NCBI GenBank assembly: GCA_005408345.1
Contig: SEMN01000134.1
Location: 744,001-808,000, forward strand
From: Macquaria australasica
Lineage: Eukaryota; Chordata; Actinopteri; Centrarchiformes; Percichthyidae
Direction of reading: 5' to 3'
Length of the DNA: 64,000 nucleotides
The notes below the pieces were generated by a model that was not told where the DNA came from, ran no database searches, and saw only the letters and a program-made list of their open reading frames with translations. Below, one piece after another: positions 12,301 to 24,300 of this stretch (position 1 is the stretch's first letter; each line of letters starts with the position of its first letter). Position numbers and translations under genes: made by a program.

Positions 12301-15300
12301 CAAAAGCGGTTGATCAAAGGCAAATCAACTGACGGTTCCCTGTCCACCAAATTCCAGTATTTGAGATTTCCTGCTAACAAGGGTTAATCATGAGTAATCA
12401 AAACCTCCAAGTTCTTCACAACGGCAAAACACTGGTCACTGAACATGAGGAAAAAGACGATTAATCAAAGTGAGTCTTGCCAACAACAGACTGCAGCCCT
12501 TATTTTACCCCCAGCCTGCCTAGAAGTACTGACAGAATCATGTCTTTTATTGTTTATCCTTTTCAGATGCTTGGCAGGGAGAGCGCAGCACACTAAACGG
12601 CACATATTAACACACACACACATTCATACACATACGCACGCGCGTGCATTTAGTCGTCCTGCCTTGTTTAGTCTTCCAGGAAACGTCACATTTGGTTCTA
12701 TAAACAGAAGATTTCATAGTCAAGTGTGGTCAAGTGATTCAATACATAACTGCCTGGACAAATTGCGTTTAGACGGACTGTCATACGCAATTTTCCCAAA
12801 AAAAAATTAAAATAATCCACTATGTCCAAACCAGTTTGTTGTGTATATGAGAAAGATCGGCCCCATGTGCCCGACACACAACTCTTTTTATTGTTCTGTG
12901 TGACAGAAGTGATCATCTCTTGGCACAGCATCCACGTGTTTGTTGTGTTTGCAAATTGGCAGCCATGTTCTTCCCCTGGCATTGGGACAGTGTTTTAATG
13001 TAATGTGAGCATTTCTGGAATAAAATGAACCAAAAAACGGGGGGAGACCAGAGGCAGTACGGGAGTGAAACTGAGCTGGTTAGTGAGGAGGAACAGGTTG
13101 GAGCGATGACTGGAGGGTTTGGTCTTTTTGAATCGGAGAGCTGTGGGAAGCAGCTGCAGTCGCCTTGTGTACAATCTGTTTGTCCAGCGCCTGCTGATCA
13201 TCAGGCTGTCTAACTATACTGGATTGAAAGCCATTTAATGAAGTAATTTCTGTGTAGGTACACCAAAAATACCAGTAGATCCAGGTAAATAACTTCAGAA
13301 AAACACTAACTGGAAGGTGGGAGAGAAAAAGCAAGATTTTAATCCTTCTAAAAAGTGAGGATTTCCTGTTCTTTGTCTTCTGTGATATTAAACTGAATCT
13401 CTTTGGGTTTTGGACTGTTGGTCTGACAAAACAAGCAATTTTATGATGTCGCCTTGGACCTTTTTAGTAAATTGTCTTGGGCATTTTAAACTATTTTCTC
13501 ACATCTTTAAAGACCAATAAATCGAGAAAATAATCGGCAGATTAAACATCTTGGTTGCAGCCCTTCTTTAAACAGGTTTAGCATTTCTGTTCTACAATTA
13601 GCCGGGATACTACTGATGTATCTGCAATAAGCTAATATTGGTGTATTTCTTGGTCTAGCTTTACTATATTTTATATAACATTTGAGTGTTATACGCAGTA
13701 AAATGTTCCAAGATGTCTTTACATTGTCAAGATAGTATTTTTTTAATTTTTTTTTAGGTCAGCATTCTTCAGTTTGTTACTCTTTTTAAAGTAATAAAAG
13801 TCAGTCAGAAGGGGAGTGATCATATGGAGACACTCACATGGTCAGGGAGACATTTACAAACACTGAGATCATGTGCGTCTTTTGCTACATAAAAACTCTT
13901 TCACAACTGTTGTGTAACCTACAACAAAAAGCCAGACAGGTAGTCTGTTAATGATCAACTTGTATATCAGTGCTCAGGGTATTCCCTAATGATCTGCTCA
14001 TAATTGTGTATGCAGCATTACTGTTTAATCATCCTGCAGTAAGTTACTGCTTTGTCAGTTCAACATTGCCTTTGTGTGGTGACATATTTTATGAAAATTA
14101 GGAGTTTAAAACCGCTGCTCGGCACGTTGGTATGATTTTACATAATAGATTTGGGACTGCAGTTATTTATGTTCTCATTACAGAGGCTTTAGAGCAGTTT
14201 AATAAAAAATGAAACTTGTACGCTCCTCCTCCCACTCTCCCACCCCAAAACGTAATGGCACAGCAGCTGCATTTTGACGCGTCATTGCTGCCGCCAGATG
14301 AAAAATGTCATATCTACATAAGCGAAAACTTTTAAGGGATTAAAGTAAAGCAACCTTATTTGGATTAATGGGCATGATCATGGTCATGGATGTTTTAGGT
14401 CATGAAACATACGCTGTGCAAGAGCGGCCATGTTTGTTTTAATGGCTTTTTTTTAAAACCTGCAAAATGGTGTTTCAAAGTTTCTCTGCAGCAGCAAAAG
14501 AAAATGCTTTTAGATTTGTTCGAGGAGATCTTTAGCATTCCAACATGTTGTACGCTGTAAACTTGTATACTTACCTACATGCATAGGTGTTTTATTTATG
14601 TTGAATGTGTGATAAGCAAAGCTGTGTTGTTTTCTGTTACAGGCCATGGGATGATAGTGGAGGGACATCCGGACGTTGATCACTGGGGAAGACGGCTAAT
14701 GGCTTCAGTACCAGACAATGAAACGGAGCAGAAGAACTGTTCAGCGCCAGGTATGCTGTTCTATGAGATTAAAGCTGCACTGATAAACTTATTTTTTATT
14801 AAAAAAATAACAATGGATTAAATGACAGTGAAAGAGGTCGCTTGTAGTGATGGACCAACAGAAAACTGTTACCTGATTCTGCAGTTTTCCTCAGCTCCAC
14901 CAAGCGTTTTAGTGTCTTTTGGCTCATTGCTTTGGTTTCACGCCTGGAGACTCTCACCGCTCATCAATCATGTACACAGCAGGCAGTTTTTTCCAACAAA
15001 AAAGCCCTGAAAAACCCACTGTATTTGACCTGCCCAGCACCAAATAGCAGCTTTTAACGTTGCTCCGTGTCTGCTGGATGTCTAAATAGGCAACTGTTTG
15101 CTAACATGTTAGCCACAACAACATTATGAGGTGATAATGCCCCCAAGCGGCCAAAAAATCAAGACTGCTTTAAATTAGTCATTTCAAATAGTCAAAATCT
15201 CCTTATTGTGTCAAAGTTGAGACCAAGTCAGCGCCAGAACAAATTAAGTCTTTATCAAGACGCATTAAGCCAGGAAATTCTTTTTAAATGCAATAATTTA

Positions 15301-18300
15301 CATTCTTAAAAGATCTGATGATCTTGATTTTGGTGCACCAGCTCAGAATCCACCAATTAATGGGTATGACAGGGAATGACTAATACAGTCAGAAGATCGT
15401 TAAATACACCGACATCTGTGGGTGAACTTCACTTTTCTCCTAGAACAAAAAGCACCCAATAGCTGTGGAGTTTTTGAGTTGATATGCTGCTTTAATTCAC
15501 CTCCTTGTTGGGCCTCTATTGTTCTGACTCAGTTTAGATAACCTGAGCTGTAATAAGCACTGAAAGGGCTATTAAAAGGGTCAGATATTGATTATGTTAC
15601 AGCATCTTTGGTACACTTAAAGGAAGCAGCATTCTCTATAATTAGTTATACTGGACTGTATGCTGACGGTTCCACTGACACTGCTGACATCTGCATCAGG
15701 CAACGGAAAACATGAAAGCTCAGTTTTTCATGAAATTATCGATTTGAAATGGTACACAGGTACCGGCAGCAATGGCAAGACATGCCATTTGTTTGTTGGC
15801 GTGTTTCATTTCAATGCCATTTGAATCGCCTCAGTCTTTTGTTTTACAACTGTTGGTTCACTTGAGCTTACTGTAATCCTGCATATTGACTGGCTGTACA
15901 GAATTTAGGGCCTACCTGCTCTAACCATTACAAAAACCTCAAGTCATAAAGTGGAAATGTAGATAGAAAGGAGACCTGCTGAAGGAGGATTTTTTTAAGC
16001 CCTGAGAATAATTATTTTGCTTTAATGGTGCAACTCAATACTGGGATTCATATTAGTATTTGACTAGCAGACAGAGGATGACACCAGGGCGCAGACAATT
16101 TAATAGGAAGTAATTTGAAAATGTACCGTTTTATTTTTCGGCATGACAAGTGACCCAGTAAGGAGTAACTGGCTATTACTTCATTACTGGTCACAGCAGG
16201 CAGAATCCCTCAGGGATTGGTGAACCATTGGTGCTGTAACCTGCTGTTTCATATATAAACAAGTAAAACAAACATTTTTTACACTCCTGACTTTGAAAGA
16301 GTTCACATTTAAATGGTCACAATACTGAATAGTTCAGAGTCACGGTGGGGTCCTATTGAAATGAGCGCCAAATGACAAGATTATGTGCTTGAAGTTTTCC
16401 TCCTAATCCTCCAGGATTACCTTTTTTCCATTCAAATATCCGCACTGGAAGCACCAGTACTTCACATTCCTCACATTTCTCATCGGCTCTAGTCCTCCTT
16501 CCTCTTATCCCATCACTGTTCTGCCTCGTGATCATATTGCTCTTTTGTTCTTGGGTCTTGGTCTCATGAACAACCCTGTCATAGTTTCATTCAGCACCTC
16601 AGCTGACAGGGTGATCTGTTTTGGCCAGTTGCGGGCAGTATGAGTGGCCCTGATTGTAGCTGTGCAAGACTATTGTATAGATGGAAAGTATTTGATATTG
16701 CCTTTTACAATATATTATACTGCAAACAGGTTAAGACAATTGTTCTCAGTGGAGTTTAATATGTTTAAGGAGTTCTACGACAAAATGAGGGTCAGTATCT
16801 TGAAACAAGACAGAATAATCTGTCGAATCACTGCATATGCATCAGAAAAATGAATTCCAGAAAAGTCTCACAATAAGTTTATTTCAGTCAGACAACTCAC
16901 GTTGAAATGTTTATTATGCAGCAGAACATAGTTAGAGTTTGGCGTCTAGGCTCCGACCTCATCACTCCCAGCCAATGTGTTTACATGATATATTGAGGAG
17001 GGATGAGCACATATCTTAAACCCCCTAGCCGGAGCCTGCAGGTGGATGCTGGGGTGGTGGTGGGGCTGAAAGAACAAGTGGCAATACTGATGCAGGGCAG
17101 CAGTGGCATGGACAGGCAGAGGGAGAGATGGGAAATTTTGCAGTTTAAATAGACCGCCAAATTGAGAGGGTGTGTTCGGTAGATGGTTGAGGAGAGGTAT
17201 GTCACATGTGTAGCAATGCAGCTCGAGTTGACTGCCTGAACTAGCTCGCAGGCGTCGCTCCATTTGTGTTTGGTAAGATAAAACTCGGCTCAGCTTTGCA
17301 CTCACCAACTCTGTTATGTAGAGATTCAGGAAATGAGACTTAACGTATAAAGGCAAGCAACGCAAGCTCTGTAAAGCTTTGAAAAAAATAAAATAAATCA
17401 TTTGAAACACTTTTCTGAGTTTCTGAATCTGACTGACAGTACACAGGAATGACCCTCTCGGATTAGCTATTGTTGCCAACTTCATAGGGATCTACTTGGT
17501 CGTGAAAAAGTCAAAAATCTTTCTAGGATGACGAACTTGTTTACTATCTACACTTTTCCCAAGAACTGAATTAGACGTCTTGGTTCGTGTTGAGGGACCT
17601 AATCTTTTAGATGAATCGACCACAGGGCTCGTACAACTCTCACAATAAACGAGACACATGTTCGTATCCCAGATCCTTGTGTTTGTCCTGATTCCCTGGG
17701 CAGCTGTTTGTCCAGAGCTGATGATCCAGCAGTGGACCGGTGATGTGCACCCCTGAAGGGGAAAGCACTAACCGTGGATGGGCCCAGGCTTGATTGGACG
17801 AGAAGTGTTATTGGAGGCTTTTTTCGTTTTATGCTGAGTGTGTGCAACATCCGAAGCTCTGTTTAATTAAGCCGCTGTTTGTGGGCTGCATAGATTACAC
17901 TCAGCCAACTTTGGCCTCTCTGCCTTTTCCTCATCATTATTTCTGTGATCAGCGAGGGAGCCCTTAGCCCTGCTAAGGCAGCCATTCATCATAAGTGCCT
18001 CTTTTATTGGTCATTTAGTAACAACTCCTGTAAAACACAAGGTACTGTCCAGTTTTTTTTTATGATCCTAAATTGCAGTGCCTGCTAGTGATCTACCAAG
18101 GACCAAATCGCACTGCAAGGATCCGATTTAACCTCTGAATACTCTATTTAACAGTCACATGCAGACCTTGAGTCATACCACCCCTTAAGAAGCATTTCCC
18201 TGTAGCAATCCCATGACGAATGGAACAAATGTGCTCTCACTTTTTCTCCTAAATTTGACAAGTTGCCATAAGTCTGGAACAAAAGTAATAGCTGTTTTTT

Positions 18301-21300
18301 TTATTTCAGCATTTGAATGTTTTATGAGCTCTTCCAGGCTGTGTGAGGAGTATGATCAGAGACTTGAGGTTGCTCACCTGAGACTTCTCACTGCATCTGT
18401 CCCATCCTCTCCATGTGGGACCAACTGATGCCAACTGTGGAGCACAGAAAATTGGAGAAGGGGCAAAGCACCGTGGATAATGCTCTGTAGGAGGAATGAT
18501 TTGCTTTTAATAGAGATGCTGCTAATACCGTAGATTGAAAACTCCCACTTGAGTGGTGTAATTGGCCTGGTAGAAGCAGACGACGGTAGAAAAAAAGTAG
18601 AAGTGAACAACAAAGCAAAGGTTTTAGTATGGCTTGGTTTGTAGTATGAATTAATCCGACGGGATTTGATTATAGTGGTTTTAGATATGGCACTAATCTG
18701 CTCATGGGCAGGGGCTGCACATGTTGCATGTTAGGCATGAGGAGCGCAGGAGGACTCTGGCCCAAAGCGGAACTGTCACGACCCTGCAAAAGCTGCAGTG
18801 TTGATTTGGTGTGACTGTGTGTTAGTGAGTGTGAGTTCTGCTGTGGGAGAAAACAAAAGGCAGGATTTGAGCTGATGAGGGGATGGACCATTCTGAGTAT
18901 TTTTGGTGGGGGGGAGTAGGCAGGAAATTTGGCAGCAACATGAGGGGTAAATCTGCCAGCGTGTAGCCGCCAGTCCACGTTGGAATGCAGGTTCGTCAAC
19001 TCCAGGGAAACACCAGAAGGAGGCTTTTTAAAAGGGAATTACACAAGCGGGGATTATGCTGCTGTGCATAATGGAAACTGACCTCGCTTTGCTTCTCGCT
19101 GGCATGCCAACGGTAGAACAATGCAACGGAGAGGGGAGCGCAGGCACGAGTACCAGCACAGAGCACTCTCCGCACTGTACAGTTCAAACATGCCTGACCT
19201 TTATGAATTTATTCATTCGCATTCTGTTCTGTTTCACATTTACTGCCTTTTTTTTTTCTCATAAATTTCCATTCTGTTCTGTTTGTGGCTAGTGTGGAGT
19301 ACCTTGTTTTTATTAAAACTGAAGCTAGAAAGGACATTTCACCAGGTTTAAAGGCGTATAGTCACAGCAGCAAAGGGAGCTCTGTTCCCTCTTTGTCGTT
19401 GCAGATCCATACCTCACCCTGAGGGAGTTGTTTACCTATTTCCCCTGCACACAGCTGAATGCATACGTTTCACAGAGGTGTCCCCGTTAGGTTATTGAAC
19501 CAGGAGTCTTCTGGTCCACCAGCTTGGCCTCTTTCAACAGCCCTTTACCACTCACTCTCGTACACACAGTCGCATAAAGGCTGAAGGGAATTCTTGCTAA
19601 AAGTAGAAGTGTAATAGGTATGTGAGTGTGTTCATGCAGGGGAAATTGTGTTTAAGTGCTTATGTGACCATGTGAGAGCAGTTGTACATGTGATGTTTGA
19701 GCAATGGAAAGTATTGACCTAACAAGAGGATAATCGTGTGTGTGTTTTGGGTAAACCAAGCCCCGTGCTTCATTTCTGAACTTATCGTTTCTGTGTGACT
19801 TAGAGATTTTCCAATAAGGCAACTTGTGATGCTGTTATGTTTACAAGAAGCTGTCAGTCGCAGTCGAGTCATGCTGCTCACTGATGCCTGCTGGAGGAAG
19901 CTAATTATCTAATGGACTAATAATGACCCAGAGGAATCGTTCTCCTTTGAAGAGTCTCTTGACTAACTGTACTGGAGTGTCGAACTGTATTCTGTTAATG
20001 ACCTGGCTGGTCTGTGTGTCGGTGCGCGGGCTGTGACAGAAGGTAGCACCAGGCTCTCTGCCAAAACATCTTGCTAATATCATAATATTTTTATTTGGCT
20101 GCTTGATATGTGATGGCATTGTGTTTTTCTCTCGGCATGATCTATTTTAAGATTTAGTAGACGTAGGATTGTACAAACGTATTCTTTGCACGGCTCCATC
20201 TCAGTCGGTGCATCTTTTTATTATCTTTTTTGTTTTTTTTTTGTTTGCCCAGGCTACCACAGCATGAGTGCTGGGTGAAGACTGGCCTACTCTGTACACT
20301 GTGCTGCCAGTCCTCCTATCTCTGGGACAACAGACAGCACCTGATACTGAGCTCCATTATGTAATGGCAGTGCACCATAATATCTGGAATATTACCAGAT
20401 TATGGAATAATAATTGCACAAATGTATAGAATGGCTGGTGTGCTCTGGCTTTAATGCCTCAGTAAATTAAGGTTATTTGAGGTTTTAAGCAATGAGACTT
20501 GATATTTTTGAATTTATTCCGTTTTTTAAATCACTGAATTCAGATTTTTATTTTACTCAACTTGTAGCTGTGCCACAACAAATCCAAGGAAGTATACACT
20601 TGTTTATAGTACCTGGAATAAAAGCAGGAATCTGAAAGTGGGTCTTAGGGACTGTGCAAAAATTATTATGGTGGGGAGGCGGGGCTGAACATTGTTTCAC
20701 TTCAAAGTTTCTTTTTTTTTAATCCTCCCGTTGACTTGGAAAAATCTGCAACTCCTTTCACCAAATATCTCAAAATAATACACTGATATTGAATTGTTAA
20801 ACTCATATTGTCATCAACTAAAAGAGGCAAAGGACAAAGAATAAACCGTAATGTTTTAATGGAATAATTTTCACATAGCCGCCAGTCGTACATTACAAAT
20901 TGACGTAACAACTGTCAAATGTATGGCAAACATAACTAAATAATTGAATGTTATGGTCTCTTTATTTCAACAGAGTTGTTAAGCAAACGGTTGTTACTGC
21001 TTGCATAACAATATGGGCTGCTGTCCTGTGCAGGTGGCAAAGTGTTCCCCACTGCACACTAAAGCCATTGTTATGAACTATTTGATCTTTTATTTTTTTT
21101 AAACTTGCAAGTGATGGCTGAAATGAAATATAAATATGGGTTGAGAAAACAAAAGAAAATGACCTACCCTGGACTCCCAAAAAAACTCAGACCACTCTTT
21201 TCTGACCCTCCCTAATAATTTTCATACTGTCCCTAACTGACCCCAGTGATGGCAGCACTGCGTCTCATAAAATCCTCCCAACACTTCTCATGAGGACTCT

Positions 21301-24300
21301 GTGTGGACTAATTACTTCTGGGGTTGATAAGATGAGGAGGAGGGGGTTTGGGGAGACAGATGAACAAAAGTGTCGCCAGTAATTTCTTGCATAAGGGGCG
21401 CAGTCAGGTGTCCAAACAGAGAATCCAGGGTTTATTTATAGATTTGTAGCATAGCTTCTGAAGAGGACTTGTTTTGTGCCTCCTGCCTGCTGCGCCAGTC
21501 CAGACATCCCTCGTTCACGCTGTCCCTCCCTTGTTGCCTCCAAAAAAAAAAAAAAAAGACAGCAGTCCAATGTAAACACAAGAACAGCAAGATGGATAAA
21601 AGTTGTAGTTGTTTCTTTTTGGTTTTTTTTTTTCAGATTTGTACAATCACCAAACCTTTTGTTTGGCAAAATGGATTTAACTTTGAAAGCAGCTTGCTTG
21701 GCGCCGCTCATCTTAACCATATTTACCTTTCTGGCATAATTAATAACAATATCTGTCATTTGGTTCTAGATGCCAAATATTTGTCTGTACAAGTCTGCAC
21801 ATCAATGCCAAATTGCATGATACCTATAGGCTGCAACTTATAAATTAAAAAAAAAAAAATTATGTACTCTAAAGGGTCAGAAATGACGTGCATGTCACAA
21901 GTCTAAGGCGATGTCTGACCAAGACAAGTAGCAACTATTTTAATAATCGTTTGTTCCAGCAAAAACTCCAAACGCCCCGAGTTCCATTTTCTCACTTGTG
22001 AAGATTTGCTGCTTTTCTTAGTCTCATAGTAAATTTAATATCTTGAGGTTTTGGACTGTTGGTCAGGCAAAACAAGCAATTTAAGGATAGCTCCTTGGGC
22101 TTTAGGAAATTGTGCATTGGCACTTTTCACTATTATGACATTACACAGACCAGACGATCAATTAATCAAGAATATAATTATCAGATTAAATGTATTATAA
22201 TAAAGGTAATTGTTAGTTGGAGCCATAAACTCTTTGCATTCATAAAGTTGTAACCTGCAAATGTTTGGTCATTTTTGCTTGATAAATTAAGATTTGAAAG
22301 TAAATATTGGAATTAATTTCCTGTCAACTAATAATTTCTTCAATAAATACATCCACAATGCATCATATATTTCTATAAAAAAAGACATCAGTGAACAAAT
22401 CAACTGAGCTACATATTATTTATGATTTATGTTTAGGGGTCTCATTTGAGATGCATCACTTAAGCAATCTGTCTGTTGCCCCACTCCTGTGTGTACATCC
22501 TGTCCTGCCCTTGTGTGGGAAATGGCTGTGGAAGCATGTTCATGTCCGGTTTGACCTCTACGGTGAGGCGACACAGACGAACCCTATAGACGCTGTCTGG
22601 TTGAATGTTTACAGGGACTGGGAGGTGACCGCTGCCTGCCTGTCATACCCCCTGCTTGTCCCACTGCTGGCGTCCTTTAAGCACCTTTTGTGATCACCTA
22701 TTTTTAACACGCTCTCAGCCAGACCTGATTGTGTACAGTGGCAAGGGGCTGAACAAGTAACTAAAGAACATGGATGGCAAAGGCATTTAATTATTGATTA
22801 ATGTCAGACCTGCAGGTTTGGTAGCTGAACATGGGCGCAGGAGGCGAAAAGGCTTGGACAGCAGGAAATTCAAACCTGATACTTTTCCCATGGTTTCCAG
22901 TTTTTATGTTTTTCAGAAGCATAACAGGCAACCTTCAGCAGATAGAATAATGTATGGGTGTGGGGCTGTTTGCCCATGAGGTATCAGTTGGAGTTTAGCC
23001 TTCTGCATTGGCATCAGTTTGTTTTCAGTCACCTCTGAGAGCACAGCTGATAAATCCTGTAATTGATTGGGCCTTTGCTTGTGGCTGTCGGCTTTCTGAC
23101 ACGTTTCATTCAGCACATAAACCTGTCAGAAATGAAATGAGCTAAAGTCGCCTGCCACAGTCAATGGTGCTGTAAGATTCCAATGTCATCCAGGCGTTCT
23201 GCAGTTTCTCATTACATTTTTAGGTCGTCATCTACATTACTCATACGTTCAACTTTTTATTATTCTGTCCTCTAATCCGTTGCATTTACTCTGTCATGAA
23301 GGCAGTCAGAAGGCTGCAGTGTTGGACGTGAGACAAAACTCCTACAAATCAAGGTCGAATGAATTTGTACCAGAAATAGCATTGTATGTTATTTGTGACG
23401 TAATTGAGTGAAATCCAGGAGTGCAGTTGATTAAGTGGGCTTAAACTACATATTGTGGAGGATTTGATTCGCCTGTGCACTGTTCCAAATGCTGCGCTGA
23501 TTCAGTCATGTGTGCACACCATCGAATATCATAAAAACAGGCAATGGTGAGGTTGGGACAGATGCAGTGAGAAGTCTCAGGTGAGCACTGTTCCACTTCA
23601 CGAGTCCATATGTGACAAGGGCCCAAATCTTGCCTTTATATTGTTGTAAACAGCATTGTTCTGCTGGCTCAGACTACAGCATTTTATTCTCACATCATTT
23701 GTGTATTTGAATTTTTCAAAGACCACTGTGAAGTAGTGCCACAGCAAAGCAGTCCCATCTATTTTATTAATATTTTTAGATCGATTGTAGTGTGGTCAGT
23801 TCATCACTTTGATCCAGATTGAAATATCTCAACAGCTATTGCTATGATGGATGGATTGCTATGACATTTTGTACAGACATTCACGCTCCCAAGAGGATGA
23901 ATCCTACTGACTTTGATGATCCCTTAACTTTTCATTTAGCACCACCATGAGGTTGACATTTATGGTATTGAGTGAAATGTCTCAACAACTGATTGCCTTG
24001 ACATTTGGTATATAGTCACGTCCCCCTCAGGATGAATTGTATTCACTTAGGTGATCCCCTGACTTAAATGTGTCCAATACTTGAGTTTTACAGGTATTTC
24101 GTTGTAAGTGAGCAGTGACCATCAGCCTCAGCTGTACTTTGTGTTTATTGCTAATTAGCAAATGTTAGCATGCTAACACATTAAACCAAGATGGTGAACA
24201 TGATAAAATTGTCATTGTGAGCACCTGTTAGCATTGTCATTGTAGGGGGGAAAAAACAACTCTGCAACACTAGCCAACTAAATGGAAGGATCTTTTTTTA

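Larger units (their letters stand above)
9329..14642 (+). other. slc24a4: slc24a4 intron 1
   Basis: 5.3 kb with GT..AG ends. It holds two copies of dispersed family C in opposite orientations (11852-12052 and 13350-13564), a perfect 20-bp hairpin at 12204-12252 and CA-rich patches near 10210 and 12610. The G+C-rich first kilobase continues the promoter block. No coding sequence recognised. Confidence 0.85.

Noticed and set aside
16946..17485. Minus-strand 179-codon open frame in intron 2
   Set aside because: No recognisable domain, transposase motif or homologue; lies in plain intron sequence and is of a length expected by chance.
24153..24182. Repeated gttagcatgctaac palindromes as a protein-binding array
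   Set aside because: They belong to the family G dispersed repeat, so the palindrome is a repeat property.
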